DNA of 10,430 nucleotides from an uncultured Lachnospiraceae bacterium (GTDB lineage: Bacteria > Bacillota > Clostridia > Lachnospirales > Lachnospiraceae), in assembly GCA_947177925.1 (NCBI GenBank), contig CAMWWJ010000101.1, positions 1 through 10,430 on the forward strand. The letters run 5' to 3'. The notes beneath the pieces are model-generated. The model was not told the DNA's origin and searched no databases. It saw nothing but the letters and a program-made list of their open reading frames with translations. Within the stretch, counting starts at the first letter, position 1; each line of letters opens with the position of its first letter. The position numbers and the translations under genes are program-made. Of this stretch, positions 1 to 6,865 are shown piece after piece.

Positions 1-1264
1 GCTTTTTGGCTTCTAATACCCTTTTTTCCGCCATAGATACTGCCCGGATTTCCCAGCTCAGACCGATTTCTACAAAAACCACCATCCCATCCTTCAGCGG
101 CCTGTTCTTAAAGCTGGATATAATTGCCATGACCACTCCTAAATCAATGGCAGGCTCCGATACCTTCATTCCTCCTGCCACATTCACATAAGCATCGCTA
201 TGGGAAATATGCAGGCACATTCTTTTTTCTATGACCGCCATCAAAAGATGTACTCTGTTATAATCCATGCCGTCCGCCTGTCTTCTTGGAAGGTTAAAGC
301 TGGAATCGCATACCAATGCCTGGATTTCAATGAGAATGGGTCTGGTGCCTTCCATGGAACAGACTACTACAGAGCCGCTTGCCTGCTTTGGCCTTCCTTC
401 CAATAAAAAGGCAGATGGATTTTTGACTTCCCGAAGCCCTTCCTTTGCCATTTCAAACACACCGATTTCATTGGTAGAACCAAAACGATTCTTTACGCTG
501 CGCAGTATCCGGTAGAGAGCATCCTTATCTCCTTCAAAGTAAAGAACCGTATCCACCATGTGTTCCAAAACCCTTGGCCCTGCCACAGTACCTTCCTTTG
601 TTACATGGCCTACGATAAATATAGAGATGCCATAAGTCTTTGCTAACTGCATAAAAACTCCCGTTGCTTCCCGAACCTGAGATACACTTCCCGGACCTGC
701 GGAAATTTCCTCGGAATACATGGTCTGTATGGAATCAATGACCGCCACCTGGGGCTTTTGCTCCATGAGCACCTCTCGAATGCTTTCTAAATTGGTCTCG
801 CACAAAAGCAACAGATCGTCTGAAAAGCTCCCGATCCGCATTGCCCTTAGCTTAATCTGCTTTAAAGATTCCTCTCCAGAAATATACAATACCTTTTGTC
901 CTTTACCTGAAAGCTGTCTGCACACCTGAAGCAGCAGGGTGGATTTTCCGATTCCCGGATCACCCCCCACTAAAGTCAAAGAACCGGGTACTATGCCTCC
1001 GCCCAGTACCTGGTCCAATTCCTCTATATCCGTCTTCATTTTGTCCTCTTGCGAAAGGGAAACCTGGGAAAAGCTTACGGGTATCGGCTTTTTTTCTTTG
1101 GCCCTTACCGTTTTGGCGCCACCCATTCCTTTTGATTCTACGGTTGCTTCCTCTTCCACAAAGGTATTCCATTCTCTGCAGGATGGGCATTGACCCATCC
1201 ATTTGGCAGATTCATGCCCACAGCTTTGACAAAAGTACAGCATTGTTCTTTTGCCCTTTGCCAT
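1..1264 (-). CDS. radA: DNA repair protein RadA (Sms), C-terminus cut by window start
   Basis: RadA is a RecA-like ATPase that promotes branch migration and processing of recombination intermediates in the cytoplasm. About 421 codons are visible, starting at the ATG at 1264-1262; the family is usually about 455 residues, so roughly 35 C-terminal residues lie outside. In order I see an N-terminal zinc finger (C12, C15, C26, C29), a Walker A motif GGDPGIGKST at residues 101-109 with K107, the RadA-specific KNRFG motif at 258-262, and the start of the Lon-protease-like C-terminal domain, including the family's DYNRVxLLMAV stretch. The start is one base after the stop of the upstream 137-codon gene, with a GGAGG ribosome site inside that gene's end, so the two are probably co-transcribed and coupled. 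An oddity is that two glycines of the usual GEVGLSGE motif appear as V398 and W404. The identification is firm; the effect of the substitutions is unknown. Confidence 0.97.
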   Translation of the reverse strand, partial: MAKGKRTMLYFCQSCGHESAKWMGQCPSCREWNTFVEEEATVESKGMGGAKTVRAKEKKPIPVSFSQVSLSQEDKMKTDIEELDQVLGGGIVPGSLTLVGGDPGIGKSTLLLQVCRQLSGKGQKVLYISGEESLKQIKLRAMRIGSFSDDLLLLCETNLESIREVLMEQKPQVAVIDSIQTMYSEEISAGPGSVSQVREATGVFMQLAKTYGISIFIVGHVTKEGTVAGPRVLEHMVDTVLYFEGDKDALYRILRSVKNRFGSTNEIGVFEMAKEGLREVKNPSAFLLEGRPKQASGSVVVCSMEGTRPILIEIQALVCDSSFNLPRRQADGMDYNRVHLLMAVIEKRMCLHISHSDAYVNVAGGMKVSEPAIDLGVVMAIISSFKNRPLKDGMVVFVEIGLSWEIRAVSMAEKRVLEAKK

Positions 1265-1265
1265 C

Positions 1266-1679
1266 TTATGCCTCCACTATCTTAACGGAAACCTGCCCCA
1301 TGCCGGCAAGCTCCACGCTTAAATTTAATTTGCCTCCCAGGCTTGTGCTCATTTTCCCTGAGCTTTCACTGGAAACAAAAACTTCATATTCGGTTTCATC
1401 CTTAAGTCCCACCGTAATCTGGGCATCCTCTTCTCCTTCTACCAAAAAGGAAATGCCTTCATTTGTTTCTTCTAAATGGAACACGCTGGTGCCCGGAACC
1501 GACTCATATAAAAACATTCCGTTTTTCTCCAGCTTTGTCATTGTTTTATAAGTTTTTACCTTATACAAATCTCCTTCAAAAGAAAAATCCTCCAGTTTTT
1601 CTTTCTTGTCAAGCTGATGATTGCCAAAGCTTATGGTCTGATCAGCTTCTGCCCGTAGTAATTCTGCTACAACTGCCAT
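1266..1679 (-). CDS. Conserved hypothetical protein, 137 aa, upstream of radA
   Basis: I recognise this only as a small protein that commonly sits beside radA and clpC in Lachnospiraceae. As I recall, some database entries call it endosialidase, but nothing visible supports that enzyme activity. The protein has no signal peptide, membrane segment or cysteines. It is rich in short alternating hydrophobic and polar stretches (for example GDLYKVKTYKTMTKLEKNGMFLYESVPGTSV near residues 36-65, split here by position rather than motif), which suggests an all-beta fold. The glycine-rich run SLGGKLNLSVELAG near residues 112-125 would fit a beta hairpin. The ATG at 1679 follows an AGGAGG ribosome site by about 10 bases. 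A promoter lies just upstream (1739-1767), and radA follows after one base, so this is the first gene of a two-gene or longer transcript. A 15-codon upstream reading frame overlaps its start. Confidence 0.85.
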   Translation of the reverse strand: MAVVAELLRAEADQTISFGNHQLDKKEKLEDFSFEGDLYKVKTYKTMTKLEKNGMFLYESVPGTSVFHLEETNEGISFLVEGEEDAQITVGLKDETEYEVFVSSESSGKMSTSLGGKLNLSVELAGMGQVSVKIVEA

Positions 1680-1714
1680 TTCCTATGTCCTCCTAAATAC
1701 GGCATTTTTGCCAT
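1667..1714 (-). CDS. Possible 15-codon upstream ORF (leader peptide) overlapping the 137-aa gene
   Basis: The frame reads MAKMPYLGGHRKWQL and stops at TAG (1669-1667). Its ATG follows a GGAGAG ribosome-like site at a good distance and lies shortly after the predicted transcription start. It runs through the ribosome site and the start codon of the 137-aa gene in a different frame, so translating it could modulate initiation there. No similarity is recognised. It may be chance, since the leader is purine-rich, and there is no conservation evidence. Confidence 0.3.
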   Translation of the reverse strand: MAKMPYLGGHRKWQL

Positions 1715-1738
1715 AATCTCTCCGTGTACTTTCATTAT

Positions 1739-1767
1739 AATATACTTTTTTCCATAAATCCAGTAAA
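1739..1767 (-). promoter_or_regulatory. Sigma-A type promoter for the 137-aa gene and radA
   Basis: Read on the minus strand, a -35 element TTTACT (1767-1762) is separated by exactly 17 bases from a -10 element TATATT (1744-1739). A second -10 candidate, TATAAT (1739-1734), overlaps it and would pair with TGGATT at the same spacing. Transcription would start near 1731, about 50 bases before the ATG at 1679. No intrinsic terminator is visible between clpC and this promoter, so read-through from the clpC operon is also likely. Confidence 0.65.
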
Positions 1768-1796
1768 ACAATGTAAAAAATAAATACCGGATGATT

Positions 1797-4235
1797 TCAG
1801 GAAGGATCCTTTACCTTAAAAGCAAATTTCTTATTGTTCGCCGATACATGTACCTCATCACCAGACTTTATCCTTCCGGCCAGTATCTCTTCTGCCAGCT
1901 TATCCTCGATTTCCGTCTGGATGGCACGCTTTAACGGTCTTGCCCCCATTTTAAGATCCATGTATTTTTCAATAAGCTCTTCCTTTGCCTGTCTGGACAC
2001 TACAAGCTTTATGTCCATCTGCTCTTTACATCTGTCGGACAACACCTTGGCAAGCAATGTAATAATCTCCTCCATATCCTCCTTTGTAAGCTGATGGAAT
2101 ACGATCATTTCATCAATACGGTTTATGAATTCCGGCTTAAACAGCCTTTTCACCTCATCCATGACACCGTTTTTCATCTTCTCATAATCCTGCTCTTTTG
2201 TAGTGGCCATATTAAATCCAAGATTTTTCGGATCTACGATTTTTTGTGCTCCCGCATTGGAGGTCATAATCAGAATCGTATTTTTAAAGCTGACCTTCCG
2301 CCCCTTGGAATCTGTAATATGTCCATCATCCAACACTTGAAGCAAAATATTGAATACATCCGGATGCGCCTTTTCAATCTCATCAAAAAGCACTACCGAA
2401 TAAGGATTTCTGCGGATCTTTTCGCTAAGCTGTCCGCCGTCGTCATGGCCTACATAGCCCGGAGGCGATCCAATCATTTTGGATACGGAATGGGATTCCA
2501 TATATTCAGACATATCCACTCTGATCAGCGCGGATTCACTGCCAAACATGGCTTCTGCCAGCGCCTTGCTAAGCTCAGTCTTTCCTACCCCGGTAGGTCC
2601 TAAGAATAAAAAGGAACCAATAGGCCTGTTTGGGTCCTTTAAGCCAACCCTGCCTCTACGCATAGCTCTGGATACGGCATTTACCGCTTCCTTCTGTCCT
2701 ACGACTCTTTTGTGGAGAATCGCTTCCAGCTTCAAAAGCTTTTCGCTTTCTTTTTCTGCCAGCTTGGATACGGGGATTTTTGTCCACATGGAAACCACGT
2801 CTGCAATTTCGTTTTCCGTTACCTGAAGGCTTCTGTCCTCTAACTTCTTATGATGGTTCTTTTTCGCACGAAGATACTTTTTAGATAGCTCCTCCTGCTT
2901 GATTTTTATTTCGTGAGCCTGGCCATAAGCTGCAAACTTAAAGGCACGCTCTATCTGAAGATCCATATGTTTGATTTCTTTTTCCATTTCTTTAAGCTTC
3001 TTTGGCATATTCATGCCGTTAAGCTTCAGTGCAGAGGCCGCTTCATCAATTAAGTCTATGGCCTTATCCGGCAGATTCCTGTCATTGATGTAGCGCTTTG
3101 ACAATTTTACCGCAGCTTCCACAGCTTCATCGGTAATGGTTACCTGATGATGCTCTTCATATTTGTGCTTGATTCCCTGAAGAATCAGAATCGTTTCCCC
3201 TTCTGTAGGCTCCCCTACATTGACAGGCTGGAACCTTCTCTCCAGTGCGGCATCCCTTTCTACATATTTGCGGTATTCCTCTATAGTAGTGGCACCGATC
3301 AGTTGGATTTCACCTCTGGAAAGAGACGGCTTTAAAATATTGGATGCATCAATGGCGCCTTCTGCACCTCCTGCGCCGATAAGCGTATGAATCTCATCCA
3401 AAAACAATAAAATGTTGCCGTCAGCAATGACTTCCTTTACTACTTTTTTAATACGTTCCTCAAATTCACCGCGATACTTGCTTCCTGCCACCATACCGGA
3501 TAAGTCAAGGGTAACTACCCTCTTTTTCTGTATGGTATCAGGTACTTCTCCTGACACGATCCTTGCCGCCAGTCCTTCCGCAATAGCAGTCTTTCCCACT
3601 CCCGGCTCACCAATCAGGCAGGGATTGTTTTTGGTCCTTCTGCTGATAATCTGTATGACTCTGGCAATTTCCTCTTCCCTGCCGATTACCGGATCCAGCT
3701 TTCCTTCCCTTGCAAGAGCCGTCAAATCCCGGCTGTATTGATCCAGTGTCTTTGTTGTTCCTTTTTTCTTGCCTCTTCCTAAATCCTCCTTTGTAATTGC
3801 AGGATCCTGTCCCATGGAGGCAAGCAGCTCTCCATACAGCTTTTGCAGATTCACTCCCGCCGTATGAAGAATCCTTGCTGCCGTATTGTCTCCATCCTTA
3901 ATGATTGCCAGTAAAATATGCTCTGTTCCCGCTTCCTTCAACCCGAATCTGGCTGCCTGTCTTTTACTTTCTTCCAGTATTTCCGTTGCCTTGGGTGAAA
4001 AACCATCCCGTTCTAAAATGGAAATATTCCCCTTTGGAGCAATATATTCCTTTATCAGATCTAAAAGCTTTTCTTCCTCAAGTCCCTTTTCACAAAGCAG
4101 CTTAGAGGCTGCTCCTGCTTCTTCCTTTAATAAACCAAGTAAGAGATGCTCTGTTCCTACATAATTTTGACGAAGCTTCTTTGCTGCCTTTTCTCCCTTT
4201 GAAATGGCAGCCTTAGCCTTTTTTGTAAAATCCAC
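1797..4235 (-). CDS. clpC: ATP-dependent Clp protease ATP-binding subunit ClpC
   Basis: ClpC is a hexameric AAA+ unfoldase (HSP100 class) that feeds damaged or regulatory proteins into the ClpP peptidase. The 812 residues match the family length. There is a double Clp N-domain repeat (about 1-145; NYVGTEHLLLGLL and EAGTEHILLAII), then AAA-1 with Walker A GEPGVGKT at 209-216 and Walker B LLFLDE at 276-281. A coiled-coil middle domain (about 405-470) follows, then AAA-2 with Walker A GPTGVGKT at 546-553, Walker B VVLFDE at 614-619, and the sensor-2 motif GARPLKR at 764-770. The tripeptide LGF at 672-674 fits the ClpP-docking loop, so it should partner ClpP rather than act alone like ClpB. The start is GTG (4235-4233), placed 8 bases after a GGAGGA ribosome site at the end of the GntR gene. 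The stop of that gene is two bases upstream, so the two genes form one operon. No mcsA or mcsB adaptor gene is adjacent. Confidence 0.97.
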   Translation of the reverse strand: MDFTKKAKAAISKGEKAAKKLRQNYVGTEHLLLGLLKEEAGAASKLLCEKGLEEEKLLDLIKEYIAPKGNISILERDGFSPKATEILEESKRQAARFGLKEAGTEHILLAIIKDGDNTAARILHTAGVNLQKLYGELLASMGQDPAITKEDLGRGKKKGTTKTLDQYSRDLTALAREGKLDPVIGREEEIARVIQIISRRTKNNPCLIGEPGVGKTAIAEGLAARIVSGEVPDTIQKKRVVTLDLSGMVAGSKYRGEFEERIKKVVKEVIADGNILLFLDEIHTLIGAGGAEGAIDASNILKPSLSRGEIQLIGATTIEEYRKYVERDAALERRFQPVNVGEPTEGETILILQGIKHKYEEHHQVTITDEAVEAAVKLSKRYINDRNLPDKAIDLIDEAASALKLNGMNMPKKLKEMEKEIKHMDLQIERAFKFAAYGQAHEIKIKQEELSKKYLRAKKNHHKKLEDRSLQVTENEIADVVSMWTKIPVSKLAEKESEKLLKLEAILHKRVVGQKEAVNAVSRAMRRGRVGLKDPNRPIGSFLFLGPTGVGKTELSKALAEAMFGSESALIRVDMSEYMESHSVSKMIGSPPGYVGHDDGGQLSEKIRRNPYSVVLFDEIEKAHPDVFNILLQVLDDGHITDSKGRKVSFKNTILIMTSNAGAQKIVDPKNLGFNMATTKEQDYEKMKNGVMDEVKRLFKPEFINRIDEMIVFHQLTKEDMEEIITLLAKVLSDRCKEQMDIKLVVSRQAKEELIEKYMDLKMGARPLKRAIQTEIEDKLAEEILAGRIKSGDEVHVSANNKKFAFKVKDPS

Positions 4236-4237
4236 TT

Positions 4238-4612
4238 TTACCGTCCTCCATAGTCTCTATAAATTTCATCAATCATTTCATGAATCTCAGCTCTGGAAAT
4301 ACTTTTACAGCTTGCTTTTGCAAGGAGCACCTTAAGCTCCCTCTGGATTTCCTCCATTGCCCGTATCTTATCCATGTCAAGAGCAATGACCGCTCCCTTT
4401 CTTCTGTCAACCTGTACAAAGCCCTCCTGCCGCAAAAGGCTGTATGCCTTATTTACCGTATGCATGTTTATGCCTACCACTTCCGCAAGCTGCCTGACGC
4501 TTGGAAGGGTATCCCCTTCCTTTAAGTCAGATGTGGCAATACCGATTACGATTTGATTTCTAAGCTGCACATAAAATGCTTCATCACTGTTAAAGTCTAT
4601 CTCAATTACCAT
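4238..4612 (-). CDS. GntR-family transcriptional regulator, short YtrA-like type
   Basis: This is a 124-residue DNA-binding regulator. A winged helix-turn-helix spans about residues 11-77, with the recognition region LPSVRQLAEVVGINMHTVNK at 36-55 and a wing around DRRKGAVI. The C-terminal part (about 78-124) is only a short helical stretch, as in the YtrA subfamily, and too small for the ligand domains of other GntR classes. It is the first gene of an operon with clpC, two bases apart. Its ATG follows a GAGGTGAT ribosome site. A perfect 8-bp inverted repeat covering the promoter -10 region suggests that it represses its own operon; this is inference from position. YtrA-type regulators usually control transporter or stress operons, and the inducing signal cannot be read from the sequence. 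Confidence 0.9.
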   Translation of the reverse strand: MVIEIDFNSDEAFYVQLRNQIVIGIATSDLKEGDTLPSVRQLAEVVGINMHTVNKAYSLLRQEGFVQVDRRKGAVIALDMDKIRAMEEIQRELKVLLAKASCKSISRAEIHEMIDEIYRDYGGR

Positions 4613-4622
4613 TTCATCACCT

Positions 4623-4645
4623 CTGTTATATAAATTCTATAACAG
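4623..4645 (-). promoter_or_regulatory. Inverted repeat, likely GntR operator of the clpC operon
   Basis: Two perfect 8-base arms, CTGTTATA and TATAACAG, flank a 7-base centre (23 bases in all). The repeat covers the -10 element and expected transcription start of the GntR-clpC promoter and reaches the GAGGTGAT ribosome site. Its size and symmetry fit a dimeric winged-helix regulator. The encoded GntR protein is the obvious candidate to bind it, but that is untested. Confidence 0.65.
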
Positions 4646-4662
4646 CAAGGGAATCCTGTCAA
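4634..4662 (-). promoter_or_regulatory. Sigma-A promoter of the GntR-clpC operon
   Basis: A consensus -35 TTGACA (4662-4657) is separated by 17 bases from a -10 TAGAAT (4639-4634), five of six matching TATAAT. Transcription would start near 4627, about 15 bases before the GntR start codon. I see no CtsR heptamer repeat and no CIRCE inverted repeat, the two usual heat-shock operators of Firmicute clp genes. Confidence 0.8.
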
Positions 4663-4674
4663 GAACCGCTCCCA

Positions 4675-6183
4675 CTATCTGTTTATATCGATAAATTCAA
4701 ATTCAAAGTCATCATCCAGATCCGGTGGCAGCTCCTTTTGAACCTTTTGAACCTTTTGTGCGGTAGCCTGCTGCTTTGGCAGCTTCTGGGGCTCTGGCTG
4801 TGATTTCGGTTCCGGCTGCTTTGCTGCTTTCGGTGCTCTTAATGCTTCCCTTTTGTTTTCCGATTTTTCCGGCTGCTTTACATCTTCCTGATGAGCGGCT
4901 TTTCCTCCGCCATCTCCTCCGTCATTTTCATCCTCATCCTCTTCTTCCTGTTCATTCCTAAGCTCCCGGATTTTCAGGAACTGATTTAAGAGAACTATAA
5001 GTGACACAATCAGCAGAAATAAAAGAACACAAATCATAATCATTCTCTGCTGTGACTTTTTCTTAAACACTACATAGCTTTCTTCATCAAACACATTTTC
5101 ATTCATGCCGGTAGTTAAATCCAAATATCTCTGGCATGTATTTTCAACGGTATCATACAAATACCAGCCTTTATTGCCATTGCTGCAAATACCAAAGAAC
5201 AAAAAATAATCCGTATATTCAGGCAGTACATAAGAAGCTTCTTCCTCTTCAATTTCCATATCCGTATATTCCTGTTCGTCAAAAAAGGCCGATTCCGAAA
5301 CAAGATAGCCGGCAACCACCTTTCCGTTAAGCTCCACGGAAGCCTCTACAAAATAACTGGGAATAGGAATGCCTGTAGGATACTGCACCGGAAATACCAC
5401 AAGCCCGTTGCTGCTTCTAATTGGCACGAATCCAAAGAATTCGTTGCTTCCGGAATAATAGACATAAAAGTCACCATTACTTCCATCCTGATTTGAGGCA
5501 TATAAAAGCATAAGCTCTCCTTCCTCAAAATATGCCGCTTCTATATAGTTTCCTTTATAAATATATTCTACTCTGAGGCAGCCCTCTGGCAGTAGATCAT
5601 CCGGAAAGCTGCTATGCACTACAAAATTTTCCTGTCCCGTTGCAATATAGCCCTGCCCGGAAACAGGCTCCGGTGCTTCCACCTGCTCCGCCTCCACTTC
5701 TCCCTGTTCCCTTATAATTTTAATCCGGTAGGATTTGGTTGTGCCGTCCTCTGCTTTTACAGTTAAGACAGCCAGATTTTCACCAATCCTCAGATTCGAA
5801 AATCCGGACATGGCGATTACCTTTGCTTTTTTGTCCTGGGCTTCTACATCCAGCCCCACGGAAGCCATATTCTTATCTTCTAAAAGAAACTGATACTCCG
5901 TTACATCCGGTGAAAAAGAAGGAGACAGTTCTCCCGGATAGAGATTCAAAAGCTTTAAATCAGCATTAGAAGATAGATTTAGATTTTTCTCCTCTTGGCC
6001 ATTATCTTCCTGATGCTCTTCCTGTTCATTGCTAATGGGCATTTCCGTTCTGTCTGGCTCTTCCGCCTCTGCTTCTCCTGCAGTAAAAGAAACTGCTTCT
6101 GCATTTACCGGAAGGCCTACCCACAGACAAAACAGGGCCACCATAAAAATTTTTTTTAATTTATAAGCTGCAAATCGATACAT
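4675..6183 (-). CDS. Membrane-anchored protein with cadherin-like beta-sandwich domain, 502 aa
   Basis: The function is not recognised. The N-terminus is a signal peptide (basic YKLKK, then MVALFCLWVGLPVNA, probable cleavage near residue 28). An acidic, glutamate-rich linker (about 35-68) follows. Residues about 73-158 match the cadherin-like beta-sandwich pattern, with ADLKLLNL, FSPDVTEYQF, and a closing NLAVLTVKAEDGTTKSYRIKI. Residues 175-375 form a second, tyrosine- and phenylalanine-rich extracellular region that I cannot assign. One transmembrane helix lies at about 380-403. The cytoplasmic tail (404-502) is first very acidic, then rich in lysine, proline and glutamine, and ends in an acidic-aromatic segment DDDFEFEFIDINR. 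Topology should be type I: beta domain outside, tail inside. The gene has its own promoter (6268-6296), and its stop is only 12 bases before the -35 of the clpC operon. The start ATG has an AAAGGAA ribosome site. Confidence 0.85.
   Translation of the reverse strand: MYRFAAYKLKKIFMVALFCLWVGLPVNAEAVSFTAGEAEAEEPDRTEMPISNEQEEHQEDNGQEEKNLNLSSNADLKLLNLYPGELSPSFSPDVTEYQFLLEDKNMASVGLDVEAQDKKAKVIAMSGFSNLRIGENLAVLTVKAEDGTTKSYRIKIIREQGEVEAEQVEAPEPVSGQGYIATGQENFVVHSSFPDDLLPEGCLRVEYIYKGNYIEAAYFEEGELMLLYASNQDGSNGDFYVYYSGSNEFFGFVPIRSSNGLVVFPVQYPTGIPIPSYFVEASVELNGKVVAGYLVSESAFFDEQEYTDMEIEEEEASYVLPEYTDYFLFFGICSNGNKGWYLYDTVENTCQRYLDLTTGMNENVFDEESYVVFKKKSQQRMIMICVLLFLLIVSLIVLLNQFLKIRELRNEQEEEDEDENDGGDGGGKAAHQEDVKQPEKSENKREALRAPKAAKQPEPKSQPEPQKLPKQQATAQKVQKVQKELPPDLDDDFEFEFIDINR
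4734..4758 (-). repeat. Short 9-bp tandem repeat in the cytoplasmic tail coding region
   Basis: Two perfect copies of a 9-base unit (AACCTTTTG on the plus strand) lie at 4741-4758, with a 7-base partial third copy at 4734-4740. They encode the repeated VQK in QKVQKVQKE near residues 478-484 of the 502-aa protein. The period is a multiple of three, so copy-number change would preserve the frame. Confidence 0.6.
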
Positions 6184-6197
6184 ATCGGTTCCTTTCT

Positions 6198-6214
6198 ATT
6201 TCACTGACTGAAAT
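6198..6214 (-). promoter_or_regulatory. Small inverted repeat in the leader of the 502-aa gene
   Basis: Arms ATTTCA and TGAAAT are separated by 5 bases. The repeat lies just upstream of the ribosome site of the cadherin-like gene, within its predicted 5' leader. It could be a weak hairpin or a protein site; its function is unknown and it may be chance. Confidence 0.25.
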
Positions 6215-6267
6215 TTTAGCAGACTACTGCCTTTAGTATTGGTTACTTTTCCCTTTTTTACTCACTT

Positions 6268-6296
6268 ATCATACTATCAGCCCTTTTTTTCGTCAA
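6268..6296 (-). promoter_or_regulatory. Sigma-A promoter of the 502-aa membrane protein gene
   Basis: A -35 TTGACG (6296-6291) and a -10 TATGAT (6273-6268) are separated by exactly 17 bases. The start of transcription would be near 6261, giving a leader of about 78 bases. A perfect 10-bp palindrome CCATATATGG (6298-6307) lies immediately upstream of the -35 and could be a regulator site, although AT-rich palindromes of this length are not rare. Confidence 0.75.
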
Positions 6297-6349
6297 CCCA
6301 TATATGGTATCATTAAGAAATTTTTCATTCTTTTTTTACAAGATATTGT

Positions 6350-6385
6350 AAAAAAAGCAGAGTGGAAAAATGCTTTTCCACTCTG
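6350..6385 (-). terminator. Intrinsic terminator at the end of the purine operon
   Basis: A 12-bp perfect stem (6358-6369 with 6374-6385) and a 4-base loop are followed, on the minus strand, by a run of seven T (6356-6350). The stem reads CAGAGTGGAAAA on its plus-strand left arm. It lies 24 bases past the stop of the zinc-ribbon gene and ends the purM-purN-purD transcript. On the plus strand it lacks a good T-run, so it acts in one direction. Confidence 0.9.
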
Positions 6386-6409
6386 GTCTTTCTTCTACTG
6401 CAGATTCTC

Positions 6410-6865
6410 TTAATGCCTTTCAAACCGCTTTGCGCCTTTGTTGTCTTTTGTTTCTGCTCCCATTCCGATTCCTTCCATCTTTACGTTCCGGGCAGAACGA
6501 TTTCTTTCTTCCAGTTCCTTATTATATTCCAGCTCACATTTGCTGCAGAACCTGCCGGACTTTATCTTCTTGTGACAACGCTCACAATACAAAGCAATTC
6601 TGGAATCCTGCGTCACGTCAAACCGCTCTTCCTTCACCATTTGCTGAATTGCTTTTCTGCTCACACCAGTAGCTGCTTCAATTTGTGATATATTGGCGCC
6701 GCTGTGTTTTTCCAAATAGATTCTTACTTTCCCATAATCATCATATTCCACAGCCTTGCACATTTCACAGTGATATTCTCCTACTCCTTTGAAAATCAGA
6801 TTACCGCCGCAGTTATTGCATATATAAGGTCTGTTATAATATCCTTTATCTAATAACCTTCTCAA
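6410..6865 (-). CDS. Zinc-ribbon / helix-turn-helix protein, 151 aa, TTG start, coupled to purD
   Basis: The layout is zinc ribbon, helix-turn-helix, zinc ribbon. C16, C19, C33 and C36 form the first metal site. A helix-turn-helix lies around residues 58-80 (ISQIEAATGVSRKAIQQMVKE). C94, C97, C107 and C110 form the second site. The tail is basic. The order resembles the YvyF-type proteins found in flagellar regions of Firmicutes, but no flagellar gene is nearby, so I would not transfer that role. DNA or RNA binding is a reasonable inference. The start is TTG at 6865: an in-frame stop lies six codons upstream, no ATG or GTG intervenes, and the next ATG would remove the first CxxC. The TTG overlaps the purD stop (TTGA), and an AAGGA lies only 3 bases before it, so translation probably depends on coupling to purD. 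A terminator follows directly. Confidence 0.8.
   Translation of the reverse strand: MRRLLDKGYYNRPYICNNCGGNLIFKGVGEYHCEMCKAVEYDDYGKVRIYLEKHSGANISQIEAATGVSRKAIQQMVKEERFDVTQDSRIALYCERCHKKIKSGRFCSKCELEYNKELEERNRSARNVKMEGIGMGAETKDNKGAKRFERH

Noticed and set aside
1132..1551. Plus-strand open frame of 139 codons opposite radA and the 137-aa gene
   Set aside because: It is antisense to two well-supported genes, shows no domain and has no ribosome site; it is a shadow of minus-strand coding. The same holds for the other plus-strand frames opposite clpC, purD, purN and purM.
1266..1679. Endosialidase annotation for the 137-aa protein
   Set aside because: As I recall, this name is attached to such proteins in databases, but the sequence is far too short, lacks a signal peptide and shows no glycosidase motif.
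6410..6865. Calling the zinc-ribbon gene a flagellar protein
   Set aside because: Domain order resembles YvyF, but there is no flagellar gene in the window and the gene is tied to purD; the role cannot be transferred.
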